Assembly (NCBI RefSeq): GCF_008271655.1
Contig: NZ_VKKX01000011.1
Coordinates: forward strand, 434,001-498,000
From: Gemmobacter caeruleus
GTDB taxonomy: Bacteria; Pseudomonadota; Alphaproteobacteria; Rhodobacterales; Rhodobacteraceae
Length of the DNA stretch: 64,000 nt
Direction of reading: 5' to 3'
Below the pieces are notes generated by a model. The model had not been told where the DNA came from. It saw only the letters and a program-made list of their open reading frames with translations, and searched no databases. Position 1 is the stretch's first letter. Every line of letters starts with the position of its first letter. Both the position numbers and the translations under genes were made by a program. This document shows positions 44,128-53,022 of the stretch, piece after piece.

Positions 44128-45468
44128 TCAAACCGTATCGAGATACAGCTCGATCCGTTCCTCTGGCGAAAGTTCGGCCAGATAATGCAGCTCCTGCCGC
44201 TTGGTCTGCACCAGATTGCGGATCAGCTCCTTGGGCAGGAAACGATAGAGGATGTCGCTGTTTTCAAAGGCGTCGATGGCCGCTTCCCAGCTATCGGGGA
44301 TCTGCGGCAGGTCCAGCGAATAGGCGTTGCCGCTGATCGGGGTCGGCGGCTCCTCCTGATCCTCGATGCCGCAAAGCGCGGCGCCCAGGATGGTGGCCAG
44401 CATCAGATAGGGGTTCACGTCGCCGCCCGCCACGCGATGTTCGATCCGCCGCGCCGCCGGATTGCCGGCGGGAATGCGGATGGCCGCCGTGCGGTTCTCA
44501 TAGCCCCAGGCGATCGCGGTCGGCGCGTGCTTGCCCGGCACCAGCCGTTCATAGCTGTTCTGATGCGGCGCAAAGATCAGCGTCGAATCCGCCATCGCGT
44601 TCAGGCAACCCGCCACCGCGTGCCGCAGCATGGCGGTGCCCTTCGGCCCGCCGCTGTCAAACACGTTCTCGCCCTTGTCGTCGATCACGCTGAAATGGGT
44701 GTGCAGACCCGAGCCGGAATATTCCAGATAGGGCTTGGCCATGAAGCTGGCGGCAAAGCCGTGGCGCCGGGCCAGCCCCTTGACCAGCATCTTGAACAGC
44801 CAGGCATCGTCGGCCGCGCGCAGCGGGTCGTCGCAATGCATCAGGTTCACTTCGAACTGGCCCAGCCCGGTTTCCGACGTGGTGGTGTCGGCCGGAATGT
44901 CCATCGCCTCGCAGGCGTCGTAGAGATCGGTAAAGAAGGTGTCAAAGGCATCAAGCGCCCGGATCGACAGCGTCTCGGCCGCCTTGCGGCGCTTGCCCGA
45001 GCGGGGCGAGGCGGGCACCTGCATCGTCTTGCCCGAATCGTCGATCAGAAAGAATTCCAGCTCCATCGCGCAGACCGGGGTCAGACCGCGCGCCTTGTAG
45101 CGCTGCACCACCGCGTTCAGCGCGTGGCGCGGGTCGCCCTCATAGGGCTGGCCGTTTTCACGGAACATCCAGATCGGCAGCAGCGCGGTCGGCGCCTCCA
45201 GCCAGGGCATCGGCATGAAGCCGCGTTCGGTGGGTTTCAGCACCCCGTCCTGATCGCCCTGTTCAAACACCAGCGGGCTATCGTCGATATCCTCGCCCCA
45301 GATATCCAGGTTCAGCACCGAGAAAGGAAAGCGCGTGCCGTTCTTGACCACGCTTTCGGCAAAGCGCGCGGGCACCCGCTTGCCCCGGGCCTGCCCGTTC
45401 AGATCCGCCGCCGCCACACGGATTGTGCGGACCTCGGGGTGTTTGCGAAGATAATCCTTCATATTCAT
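44128..45468 (-). CDS. Second glutamine synthetase-like gamma-glutamyl ligase
   Basis: Protein of 446 residues from ATG 45468. The same catalytic blocks as its neighbour (CAMELEFFLID, SETGLGQFEVNL, GSGLHTHFSV, WGYENRTAAIRIP, GGDVNPYLMLATILGAAL) but clearly diverged, so the pair probably accepts different amines. The N-terminus MNMKDYLRKHPEVRTIRVAAADLNGQARGKR is typical. An in-frame ATG at 45537 has a stronger ribosome-binding site (AAGGG) and would add 23 residues; I cannot decide between them. Confidence 0.87.
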   Translation of the reverse strand: MNMKDYLRKHPEVRTIRVAAADLNGQARGKRVPARFAESVVKNGTRFPFSVLNLDIWGEDIDDSPLVFEQGDQDGVLKPTERGFMPMPWLEAPTALLPIWMFRENGQPYEGDPRHALNAVVQRYKARGLTPVCAMELEFFLIDDSGKTMQVPASPRSGKRRKAAETLSIRALDAFDTFFTDLYDACEAMDIPADTTTSETGLGQFEVNLMHCDDPLRAADDAWLFKMLVKGLARRHGFAASFMAKPYLEYSGSGLHTHFSVIDDKGENVFDSGGPKGTAMLRHAVAGCLNAMADSTLIFAPHQNSYERLVPGKHAPTAIAWGYENRTAAIRIPAGNPAARRIEHRVAGGDVNPYLMLATILGAALCGIEDQEEPPTPISGNAYSLDLPQIPDSWEAAIDAFENSDILYRFLPKELIRNLVQTKRQELHYLAELSPEERIELYLDTV

Positions 45469-45626
45469 TGCGTCGTTCAAGACCGCAGGCGCCGGTTCAC
45501 CGTCGTGGGCCCTTGCGCCCGCCGGGGTGAGAGCCATGCCCTTGGCCCTTTCTCCCTTGTTCGATCCTTGCCATCCACGCCCGCCCGACGGGGCAGGGGA
45601 CGCCACAGGCCCCCCAGGGCCCATGG

Positions 45627-45644
45627 TTCGGGCGACGGCCCGAA
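45627..45644. other. Stem-loop between the ABC permease and GS-like genes
   Basis: A 7-bp perfect stem TTCGGGC / GCCCGAA with a 4-base loop in the gap between the permease stop and the GS-like gene, beside TTTGATCAAA. No T tract on the minus strand, so it may be an attenuator or processing site. Confidence 0.35.
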
Positions 45645-45666
45645 GAATTTGATCAAATGCAGGCTA

Positions 45667-46494
45667 CTACCGGATCAGCTGTGGACGCAAGCGGATTTTG
45701 CTGCGCGTGTTCGATGGCAGGTGCCGATTGAGCCTTTTGTTCACCAGACCAAAGATCGTGATCAGCGTGAAGGTCAGCAGGATGAAATAGAAGGCAACGA
45801 TCGGATAGGGCACGAAGGGGTTGAAGGTCTTGTCGGCGAAGTAGTTGGCGTAATAGAGCGCGTCGCCGCGCTGCTGGAACGCCGGAAAGCCGGAAAAGAA
45901 CACCAGCGTCGTGGCATGGAACAGAAAGATCGCCTCATTCGTATAGGCGGGCCATGCCAGCCGCAGCATGGTCGGCCACTGGATGCGGCGGAACTTGTCC
46001 CAGCCGGTCAGGCCATAGGCCTCGGCTGCCTCAAGATCGCCCTTTGGCACCGACATCAGCGCGCCATAAAAGATCTCGGCGGCATAGGCAGAGGTGTTGA
46101 GGAACAGCACGAAGGCCGCCCCCGCCCAGGCCGAGGTGAGCCACGACGTCGCGATATGCAGGCCGAAAAGGTCGATCCCGGCGCGGGGCAGCATCACCAG
46201 TGCCGAATAGGCCAGGAAGAACTGGATGAACAGCGGCGAGCCGCGGAAGACAAAGATGAACCATTCCGCCGGTTTGCGCAGCCATTTGCGACCGGAAGCC
46301 TTGGCCATGGCCAGCCCCGTCGCCAGACAGAACCCGAGGCTGAGCGCGATGACCCCGAAATAGATGTTCCAGATCAGCCCCGACCCGATCAGGGTGAATT
46401 GCTGGCACAGGTTGAAATCGGTGCGCGGCAACAAGTTTTCGCCAAAGCCGAGGCTGCGAAAGGCATAGGCCTGGATGGTTTCCAGACAGGTCAT
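45667..46494 (-). CDS. Polar amino acid ABC transporter permease (HisM-like)
   Basis: Inner-membrane permease of 275 residues with about five or six membrane segments. The EAA loop that docks the ATPase reads EAAEAYGLTGWDKFRRIQWPTMLRLAWP. FRGSPLFIQFFL is the usual start of the permease domain. Its ATG overlaps the upstream permease stop by four bases (ATGA), so the two are translationally coupled and probably form a heterodimer. Confidence 0.92.
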   Translation of the reverse strand: MTCLETIQAYAFRSLGFGENLLPRTDFNLCQQFTLIGSGLIWNIYFGVIALSLGFCLATGLAMAKASGRKWLRKPAEWFIFVFRGSPLFIQFFLAYSALVMLPRAGIDLFGLHIATSWLTSAWAGAAFVLFLNTSAYAAEIFYGALMSVPKGDLEAAEAYGLTGWDKFRRIQWPTMLRLAWPAYTNEAIFLFHATTLVFFSGFPAFQQRGDALYYANYFADKTFNPFVPYPIVAFYFILLTFTLITIFGLVNKRLNRHLPSNTRSKIRLRPQLIR

Positions 46495-47372
46495 TGCGCG
46501 GCCCTCCGCATTGCTTCGCCGGCGGCGGTGGCCTGGCCATGATTGAGCCGGGCCGACAGGCGGTTCAGCACGATTTCAGAGAGGCGGGTCATGCAGAGAT
46601 AAGCCACCAGCAGGAACAGGAAATACCACAGCCGCCAGTCCGGGTGCGGATAGGCATAGGCCTGGGTCTTGGCGCTGCCCAGTTCGCGCGCCCAGTAGAC
46701 GATATCCTTGACCCCCAGCAGGAACAGCAGCGGCGTGGCCTTGATCAGGATCATCCACAGGTTCGACAGGCCGGGCAGGGCGTAGGTCCACATCTGCGGC
46801 ACCAGAATGCGGCGAAAGACCTGGCCGTGGCTCATGCCATAGCTTTCGGCGGTTTCCAGTTGCGCCTTGGGCACGGCATTCATCGCACCATAAAGCACAT
46901 TGGCCGCAAAGGCGCCAAAGACCAGCGCGAAGGTAAACACCGCCAGCGCGAAGCCATAAAGCTGGTGCCAGATCTGCGAACTGGTGCCCAGCGGCACCTT
47001 GGCCTGCGGGCAAACCCGGAACTCCAGCCCCTGCCGGATCGGTTCCTTCCAGTCGGGGCAGACGATCTGATGCTTCATCCACTCGATCCCCTGATCGAGC
47101 GCGATGACGAAGAACATGAAGAACACGATATCCGGCACGCCGCGCACCATGGCGGTATAGGTCTTGCCGAACCAGCGCAGCGGCGCGACATGACTGCGCG
47201 CCGCCATGGCGCCGCCAAAGCCGAACAGCAGCGCCGAGGGCGCGGTGACCGCCAGCAGGATCAGCACGGTCAGGAACGACCAGTAGAAATCAATGTGCTT
47301 GCCCGAGGTCAGATAGCAAAACAGCCAGCTGAAGCCCTCGAGGCTTTTGGGATCGGCGCAGAAGCTGAACAT
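46491..47372 (-). CDS. Polar amino acid ABC transporter permease (HisQ-like)
   Basis: Permease of 293 residues. Hydrophobic segments start near residue 32; VRGVPDIVFFMFFVIALDQG opens the core and the EAA loop reads ETAESYGMSHGQVFRRILVPQMWTYALP. A periplasmic insert with two Cys (IVCPDWKEPIRQGLEFRVCP) may carry a disulfide. 56 bases after the binding-protein stop, with a GC-rich stem-loop in that gap. Confidence 0.92.
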   Translation of the reverse strand: MFSFCADPKSLEGFSWLFCYLTSGKHIDFYWSFLTVLILLAVTAPSALLFGFGGAMAARSHVAPLRWFGKTYTAMVRGVPDIVFFMFFVIALDQGIEWMKHQIVCPDWKEPIRQGLEFRVCPQAKVPLGTSSQIWHQLYGFALAVFTFALVFGAFAANVLYGAMNAVPKAQLETAESYGMSHGQVFRRILVPQMWTYALPGLSNLWMILIKATPLLFLLGVKDIVYWARELGSAKTQAYAYPHPDWRLWYFLFLLVAYLCMTRLSEIVLNRLSARLNHGQATAAGEAMRRAAQ

Positions 47373-47396
47373 GGGGGATCTTGTCGGCCAGAGGGG

Positions 47397-47420
47397 GCCC
47401 CGCCCATGGGCGGGCGGGGC
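47397..47420. promoter_or_regulatory. Stem-loop between binding-protein and permease genes
   Basis: A 9-bp perfect stem GCCCCGCCC / GGGCGGGGC with a 6-base loop, directly after the binding-protein stop on the minus strand, with no T tract. Such elements commonly protect binding-protein mRNA and lower permease expression. Confidence 0.5.
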
Positions 47421-47428
47421 GTCAGGGC

Positions 47429-48154
47429 TCAGAACTTCTTGGTTTCAGGCCCGAAGTGCTTTTCGATCAGGGCGTTGATGGTGCCGTCTTCCTTCATCGC
47501 CTTGATGACGGCGTTGAATTTCTCGCGCAGCTCGTCATCGCTTTCGCGGAAGGCAAGGCCCACGCCACCGCCCAGCGACACGGGGTCGCCGACGAAGACC
47601 AGCTCGCCATTCGATTCCGCGACATAGGGCGCGAGATAGTCCTTGTCGGCAAAGACCGCCGCGGCCTCGCCATTGCGCACGGCAGCGACGGTTTCATCCG
47701 GGGTGGGGAATTCCAGCAGCGTCGCGCCCGATTCCGCCACATAGCCGGCCTGGATCGTGCCCACCTGCGCCGAGACGACGCCGGTCTTGATATCGGCATC
47801 GGCAGTCAGGCCCACATAGGCGCTGTCGGCCGGCGGGAAATAGTTTTCCGAGAAATCGACAACCTTTTCGCGCTCGTCGGTGATCGACATGCCGGCAATG
47901 ATCACGTCGTAATTGCCCGATTGCAGGTTCGGGATGATCGAATCCCAGTCATTCGTGACCCATTCGCAGGTCAGGCCGGCGCGCTTGCAGGCCTCGTCGC
48001 CGAATTCACGCTCATAGCCCGCGACATTGCCGGCATCGTCGATGAAGTTGAAGGGCGGGTAGGCGCCTTCGGTGCCAAGGCGCACGGTCTGCGCGGCGGC
48101 GGCCCCGCCGGTCAGCGCCAGAAGCGCGGTGGCAAGCAGCAGTTTTTTCATCAT
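47429..48154 (-). CDS. Periplasmic amino acid/amine-binding protein of ABC transporter
   Basis: Protein of 241 residues with a cleavable signal (ending GGAAAAQ) and the family 3 binding-protein fold: RLGTEGAYPPFNFIDDAGNVAGYEREF, DWDSIIPNLQSGNYDVIIAGMSITDER and AVFADKDYLAPY. Polar or basic amino acids, opines and polyamine-like amines are typical ligands. Two ATG codons stand in tandem after GGGAG; 48154 is used. A gamma-glutamylated or glutamylatable amine would fit the neighbours. Confidence 0.92.
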   Translation of the reverse strand: MMKKLLLATALLALTGGAAAAQTVRLGTEGAYPPFNFIDDAGNVAGYEREFGDEACKRAGLTCEWVTNDWDSIIPNLQSGNYDVIIAGMSITDEREKVVDFSENYFPPADSAYVGLTADADIKTGVVSAQVGTIQAGYVAESGATLLEFPTPDETVAAVRNGEAAAVFADKDYLAPYVAESNGELVFVGDPVSLGGGVGLAFRESDDELREKFNAVIKAMKEDGTINALIEKHFGPETKKF

Positions 48155-48176
48155 GATACTCCCGTTGGTCATTGGT

Positions 48177-49019
48177 TCAGGCCATGGTGGCCGACAGGAA
48201 ACCGCGCAGACGTTCGGTCTGCGGGTTGCCAAACAGCCGATCGGGGGGGCCTTCCTCCTCGATCTTGCCTTGGTGCAGGAAGACGACGTGGTCCGACACG
48301 TCATTCGCCATCTTCATGTCATGCGTCACGATGATCATGGTGCGGCCTTCCTCGGCCAGTGCCTTGATCACCTTGACCACCTCCTGTTCCAGCTCGGGGT
48401 CGAGCGCGGAGGTCGGTTCATCGAACAGCAGCGCGCGCGGCTCCATGCAGAGCGCGCGGGCAATGGCGGCGCGTTGTTGCTGGCCGCCCGAAAGCTGCGC
48501 GGGCCAGTTGTCGGCCTTGTCGGCGATGCCGACCTTGGCCAGATATTCGCGGGCCTTGGCCTCGACTTCTTTCGGGTCGCGCTTCAGCACCGTGACCGGC
48601 GCCTCCATCACGTTTTGCAGGATGGTCAGATGCGCCCACAGGTTGAATTGCTGGAACACCATCGACAGATTGGTGCGGATGCGCAGCACCTGGGCCTTGT
48701 CGGCGGGGTGGCGGTTCAGCCCGGCGCCCTTCCAGTGGACGGCCTCGCCCTCGAACAGGATCTCGCCCTGCTGGCTGTCTTCCAGCAGGTTGCAGCAGCG
48801 CAAGAGCGTCGATTTGCCCGAACCGGACGACCCGATGAGCGAGATCACATGCCCCTTGGGCGCACGCAGATCCACGCCCTTGAGAACCTCAAGCTGGCCA
48901 TAGCTCTTGTGCAGATCGCGAATTTCGATAACCGGCACGTCCCGCGCCGATGCGGTGGTCGATGGATTGGCAGACACGGTTTCTCGCTTGTCGTTGGCCG
49001 AAAGGCTTCCCTGTTCCAT
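48177..49019 (-). CDS. Polar amino acid ABC transporter ATPase
   Basis: Cytoplasmic ATPase of 280 residues: Walker A GSSGSGKST (about 63-71), signature LSGGQQQR, Walker B LLFDEPTSALD and switch His in VTHDM. Closest to HisP/GlnQ/OccP types. About 25 polar residues precede the domain; ATG 49019 lacks a clear ribosome-binding site, so the true start could be internal. First gene of the transporter set; the binding protein starts 22 bases after its stop. Confidence 0.92.
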   Translation of the reverse strand: MEQGSLSANDKRETVSANPSTTASARDVPVIEIRDLHKSYGQLEVLKGVDLRAPKGHVISLIGSSGSGKSTLLRCCNLLEDSQQGEILFEGEAVHWKGAGLNRHPADKAQVLRIRTNLSMVFQQFNLWAHLTILQNVMEAPVTVLKRDPKEVEAKAREYLAKVGIADKADNWPAQLSGGQQQRAAIARALCMEPRALLFDEPTSALDPELEQEVVKVIKALAEEGRTMIIVTHDMKMANDVSDHVVFLHQGKIEEEGPPDRLFGNPQTERLRGFLSATMA

Positions 49020-49130
49020 CAAATAGGGCGGAATTTTGATCACCTTGCAACGGCAATTGTGCCGGAACAATCCGAAATGCCGCCGCTTTGGGCAATCTGC
49101 CCTGACGGAACGGGCAATCGCGGGCAGAGG

Positions 49131-49580
49131 TCAGGTCGTGCCGGTGGCCCCGGCGGCACGCTGGCGGGCCTCGGCCGAATCCCGGTCGGTCAGGCCCAGA
49201 AAGGCGGTGGTCAGCCGGATCACCTGATCCTCGCCGTCATGGCGGCTGCCATCGGCCAGCGCGACCGACCACAGCGCCTCGATCAGCGCGGCGCGGTCCT
49301 CGATCGGCACGCTGTCCTTCAGCGCGCGGGTAAAGCGCACGGTATCGGGGGCCTCGCGTTCCAGCCGCTCTGCCTCGGCTCGCAGCGAGGCGGCCTCAAA
49401 GGGGGACAGGCCATGCATCCGCGCCAGCACCCGGTCGATGCGCGCGGCCTCGCTTTCTGTGTAATCGGCATCGGCCCGCGCCACCCGCACCATCAGCGCC
49501 GCAAGCGCCAGCCGGCCCTCGGCCAGCGGCAGCGGGGCAGGAGCGGGGGCAAGCAGGCGGCGCAGCAGTTGGTCGAACAT
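49131..49580 (-). CDS. TerB-family tellurite resistance-like protein
   Basis: Protein of 149 residues, wholly helical, matching the TerB fold: LAALMVRVARADADYTESEAARIDRVL (about 28-55) and WSVALADGSRHDGEDQVIRLTTAFLGL (about 103-130), where acidic residues of paired helices bind metal in TerB. Cytoplasmic. TerB domains are linked to TelA/XpaC stress systems, and telA/xpaC occur 32 kb away in this window. Sole gene of its orientation block next to phzF. Confidence 0.85.
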   Translation of the reverse strand: MFDQLLRRLLAPAPAPLPLAEGRLALAALMVRVARADADYTESEAARIDRVLARMHGLSPFEAASLRAEAERLEREAPDTVRFTRALKDSVPIEDRAALIEALWSVALADGSRHDGEDQVIRLTTAFLGLTDRDSAEARQRAAGATGTT

Positions 49581-49617
49581 GGGAAGAACCTTATCGCGGG
49601 GCCGTGGCCCTGTCCAA

Positions 49618-50532
49618 TCACGGGGTGGTCACGTCCGCGGGCGGGCATGCGATCCGCCCTTGCGACAGCGGCACCGCGGCGCCGCGGATATGTGCCGCGC
49701 GGATGCCCTCGGGCGTGTAATCCACCGTCAGGCGCAGTTCCGACGGGCGCCCCATCTCGACCCCCTGACGCAGCGAGAAGGCCTGGACGCCGCTGCGCAG
49801 CGCCCGGGCGGCACGCAACTGCGCGGCCAGGATCGCGGTCGCCGATCCCGTGGCGGGATCCTCGGGGATACCGGCCGTGGGCGAAAACATCCGCGCGCGG
49901 AAATCGCAATCCGTGCCGGGGGTATACAGATAGGCGCTGTCCACCCCGGCGCTGTCCATCAGGGCCGACCAATGCGGCTCGATCGGGCGGGCGCGGGCCA
50001 GCTTCGCCAGATCGGCGACCGGCACATAGAGAAACGCCGGCCCGCCCTGCCAGATGCCCGGCGCATGCTGGCCAAAGCCGATCGCGCCGGGGTCAAGGTC
50101 CAGCGCGCGGGCGATCAGGTCGCGCGGGGCGCTGCCGGGGGCGGCGGTCGGCAGCAGCGGCGCGGTGAATTCGGCCTCGCAGCGGGTGCCGCGCCGGGTG
50201 ACCCGCACCGGCACCGGTCCGGCCTCCTCCTCCAGCACCAGATCGCGGGTGAAGTCGCCCTCGGGCTGCATCCGGCAGGCCAGCAGGATGGCGCAGCCGA
50301 TGGTCGGGTGCCCCGCAAAGGGGATCTCGGCCGTGGGAAAGAAGATGCGCACCCGCGCCGTATGGGCGGGATTGACCGGCGGCATCACGAAGATCGTTTC
50401 CGACAGGTTGAATTCACGCGCGATGATCTGCATTTGCGCCGCCGACAGCGTCTCGGCCCCCAGCACAACGGCCAGCGGGTTGCCGGCAAAGGGCCGGTCG
50501 GTAAAGACATCGAGCGTGTGGAATTCCAGCAT
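49618..50532 (-). CDS. PhzF-family isomerase-like protein
   Basis: Protein of 304 residues of the PhzF/diaminopimelate-epimerase fold. DVFTDRPFAGNPLAVVLGAE with NLSETIFV (catalytic Glu region) and FFPTAEIPFAGHPTIGCA are diagnostic; SPTAGIPEDPATGSAT closes the active site. Family members are isomerases of varied, mostly unknown small substrates; phenazine synthesis is not implied. Its ATG overlaps the rlmJ TGA by one base (TGATG), so translation is coupled. Confidence 0.9.
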   Translation of the reverse strand: MLEFHTLDVFTDRPFAGNPLAVVLGAETLSAAQMQIIAREFNLSETIFVMPPVNPAHTARVRIFFPTAEIPFAGHPTIGCAILLACRMQPEGDFTRDLVLEEEAGPVPVRVTRRGTRCEAEFTAPLLPTAAPGSAPRDLIARALDLDPGAIGFGQHAPGIWQGGPAFLYVPVADLAKLARARPIEPHWSALMDSAGVDSAYLYTPGTDCDFRARMFSPTAGIPEDPATGSATAILAAQLRAARALRSGVQAFSLRQGVEMGRPSELRLTVDYTPEGIRAAHIRGAAVPLSQGRIACPPADVTTP

Positions 50533-51311
50533 CACACGACCCCCCGGAACAGCGCGTCGATCTCGGCCAGCGCGGCCTCGGTCCCATAGGGCGGGTTCAC
50601 CACGAACATGCCCGATCCGATCATGCGATGCCCCTCGCGCACCGGGGGAAAGCGCACCTCATGGCGCAGCGCGTCGGGGTGGTTGCGCTCCAGTATCGCC
50701 AGCATTTCCTCATGCGCGCCCGAGGTCAGGATCGGATACCACAGCATCAGGATGCCCACATTCCATTTGCGCGCGATGGCGGCGAAATGGCGGGGGATGG
50801 TGGCGTAATCCTCCTTCACCTCATAGGACGGATCACAGAGCAGCAGCCCCCGGCGCGGCATCGGCGGGGTCAGCGCCAGCGCGCGCTGAAACCCGTCTTC
50901 CTTGCGAAAGGTCACCGGGAAATCGTGCAGGTTGCGGCGCAGCGCCTCGTATTCCTGCGGGTGCAGTTCGCTCAGATGCTGGCTGTCCATGTCGCGCAGG
51001 CTCAGCGCGGCGATGAGCGGTGATCCCGGATAGGCCCGCGCCCCGAACCGCGCCCGCACCTCGGCCAGACGGCGGCGATAGGGGTGATCGGCGCGGATGC
51101 GCGGCTCCAGCAGGGCGATGCCGCTGGCGGCCTCGGCGGTCTTCAGCGCCTCGTCGCTGCCCAGATCATAGAGCCCCCGGCCCGCATGCGTTTCGATATA
51201 GGTCAGCGGCTTGTCTTTTTGCGCAAGGTAATCAAGCACATGCGCCAGAAGCATATGCTTCTGCACATCCGCCAGATTGCCCGCATGATAGATGTGTTGA
51301 TAGGACAGCAT
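50532..51311 (-). CDS. rlmJ: 23S rRNA (adenine-N6) methyltransferase RlmJ
   Basis: Protein of 259 residues methylating A2030 of 23S rRNA in E. coli terms. The opening MLSYQHIYHAGNLADVQKH and YIETHAGRGLYDL are typical. The catalytic tetrapeptide region is CDPSYEVKEDYATI, with Ser in place of the second Pro of DPPY, seen in some relatives. Downstream phzF is coupled by a 1-base overlap. The 256-base gap upstream shows nothing until the marR promoter. Confidence 0.93.
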   Translation of the reverse strand: MLSYQHIYHAGNLADVQKHMLLAHVLDYLAQKDKPLTYIETHAGRGLYDLGSDEALKTAEAASGIALLEPRIRADHPYRRRLAEVRARFGARAYPGSPLIAALSLRDMDSQHLSELHPQEYEALRRNLHDFPVTFRKEDGFQRALALTPPMPRRGLLLCDPSYEVKEDYATIPRHFAAIARKWNVGILMLWYPILTSGAHEEMLAILERNHPDALRHEVRFPPVREGHRMIGSGMFVVNPPYGTEAALAEIDALFRGVV

Positions 51312-51533
51312 CCCCTAGCCCTAGCGCCAGCCCCGCCCCTATGCAAGCGCGGCGGCGCCGTGATGCCGGGCCGGCGTGCTGTGGCGCAGTCGGGTGGGGT
51401 GCTGCTTCGCTGCATGATCGTGACCGCGTCGAGTCCTCGGCAGCCTGTCATGACGCGCGCGGTGAATTTTTGCTTCGAGTTAATACGACCGGATGCAGCA
51501 AGATGCACCAATCGGGCTTCGCAATATTCGACA

Positions 51534-51567
51534 TTGCGCCTGTCAAAATGACATGTATAGTGTCAAT
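51534..51567 (+). promoter_or_regulatory. Promoter and operator of the marR-isochorismatase pair
   Basis: TTGCGC (51534) - 16 bases - TATAGT (51556) resembles a sigma70 promoter. The spacer holds a perfect palindrome TGTCA-AAA-TGACA (51541-51553), and half of it recurs as GTGTCA at 51560. This is a likely MarR autoregulatory operator. The -10 ends only six bases before the ATG at 51568, so the transcript would be leaderless, in keeping with the absence of a ribosome-binding site. Confidence 0.6.
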
Positions 51568-52014
51568 ATGAAAGCCGAACATCTCCACCAGCTGATCTGG
51601 ATGTCGCGCCCCTTGATGCAGGCCGCAGAAGCCTGCGTTGAGGCTGGTCTGATCGGAACCAACCTTACAGTCCGGATGCGCGCCGTTCTGGAGATGCTGA
51701 ACAAGTATGGCGCTCAGACCGTCCCGGAGATTGCGGCAAGGCTCGAAATCAAACGGCAATATGTCCAGATCATGTGCAACGAAACGCTGGCTTCAGGTTT
51801 CACGGAGCAACGCGCAAATCCCCGCCACAAGCGCTCGCCCATCCTGGCGTTGACCGATCACGGCCGCACCCTCATCGAAGAAATCATTTCAAGGGAAATG
51901 AAACTCGTGGAGGAGATAGGCGGAAATTTGAGCAAAGAAGACATCGCGACGGCGCTTGAGGTCGTGCTCGCAGTGACGGACAGCTTGAAAAAGCGGGCAG
52001 GAGACAGAGAATGA
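51568..52014 (+). CDS. MarR-family transcriptional regulator
   Basis: Protein of 148 residues with a winged helix: TVPEIAARLEIKRQYVQIMCNETLASGFTEQRANPRHKRSPILALTDHG (recognition helix and wing, about 55-100), and dimer helices at both ends. Lower GC and different codon use from the flanks suggest transfer. Its stop overlaps the start of the isochorismatase gene (ATGA), so both form one unit, probably repressed through the palindrome in its own promoter and induced by a small molecule. Confidence 0.88.
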   Translation: MKAEHLHQLIWMSRPLMQAAEACVEAGLIGTNLTVRMRAVLEMLNKYGAQTVPEIAARLEIKRQYVQIMCNETLASGFTEQRANPRHKRSPILALTDHGRTLIEEIISREMKLVEEIGGNLSKEDIATALEVVLAVTDSLKKRAGDRE

Positions 52015-52631
52015 CGTTCGGCATTGTGTTGGGTGCTGCGGTTTTGCTCCTCATATTCTGGCTCGGCAACGGTGTCAGGCGCATCGGCTCGGTCAGTGTC
52101 GGGGCGAGGATCCCGGACCGGACCGGGTCAGCCCTTCTGCTGATTGATCTGCAATCCGTATTCTGGGAACGCGGTCCTTATTCGGACTCTGCAAAAGCAG
52201 TCGCTGCCGCCACCATTCTTGAGGAAGTAGAGGCGGCGCGGGCCCAGGGCCATCCGGTCATTGCCGTTCGTCAGGAATGGTCGATCCCTTCCACGAAAGT
52301 TCTGGCGAGGCTCATGATGCGAGGGCAGGCGATAGAAGGCAGTGAGGGGACAGAACTTGCCGGGCAATTCGCGTCCTATCCCGAACATGTCATTATAAAG
52401 CGCGTGCAGGATGCATTTGAAACCGGCGAACTGGATGCTCTTTTGGAGCGCCTGAAGGTTGGCAAGCTGCGTCTCGCTGGACTGGACCTTAACTATTGTG
52501 TGAAAAAGACGGCGCTGGCGGCGAGAAGCCGAGGCTATGGCGTTACCGTCGTTAAGAACGGAACGCTCGCAGCCGCCTCGACGGAAAGTGCTGAAAAGCA
52601 GATGTCGTCAGCGGGGGTGGCCGTTTGTTGA
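52011..52631 (+). CDS. Membrane-anchored isochorismatase-like cysteine hydrolase
   Basis: Protein of 206 residues. The triad of the family is present: Asp in LLLIDLQSVF, Lys in VIIKRVQDAF and Cys in GLDLNYCVKKTA. Residues 1-22 form a hydrophobic helix (TFGIVLGAAVLLLIFWLGNG), unusual for this normally soluble family, so the domain is probably tethered to the membrane. Coupled to marR; likely detoxifies the inducer, an amide or vinyl-ether type substrate, which is inference. Composition suggests foreign origin. Confidence 0.85.
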   Translation: MTFGIVLGAAVLLLIFWLGNGVRRIGSVSVGARIPDRTGSALLLIDLQSVFWERGPYSDSAKAVAAATILEEVEAARAQGHPVIAVRQEWSIPSTKVLARLMMRGQAIEGSEGTELAGQFASYPEHVIIKRVQDAFETGELDALLERLKVGKLRLAGLDLNYCVKKTALAARSRGYGVTVVKNGTLAAASTESAEKQMSSAGVAVC

Positions 52632-52831
52632 GCGGACATTGATCCCCAAGAACAGAAGTCCTTTCCGTCCGTATCAACGCCGTCCGCGCCTGACTTCGAT
52701 GCAGCGCTTTCTGCCGTGCTGGCGGGGCGATGGCGGCCGGCCGTGGCGTCATCAGGGGCGCAGAATACCGGACGGCATGGAGAACTTCCACCGTCAATGG
52801 CAAATCTGCCGCGCGTTGTTCAGGAGAGATT

Positions 52832-52907
<76 letters not shown>

Positions 52908-53022
52908 ACCGGGTGTCGCCTGCGCATATGGGTGCGGCGCGGCAATGCGGGCTATCTAGGGGATGGCGCGGGGGGGTGCAAGAGGAAATCTGCGGCCCCC
53001 CGCGACAATCTTTTGCGCCCTG

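Noticed and set aside
45651-45660. TTTGATCAAA as an FNR box
   Set aside because: The half-sites are adjacent without the 4-base (TTGAT-N4-ATCAA) spacing that FNR needs.
44122-46542. 806-codon plus-strand open frame
   Set aside because: It runs antisense through the GS-like gene, an intergenic gap and an ABC permease, all with clear motifs on the minus strand.
48072-50168. 698-codon plus-strand open frame
   Set aside because: Antisense to the ABC ATPase, TerB and PhzF genes; low-complexity translation.
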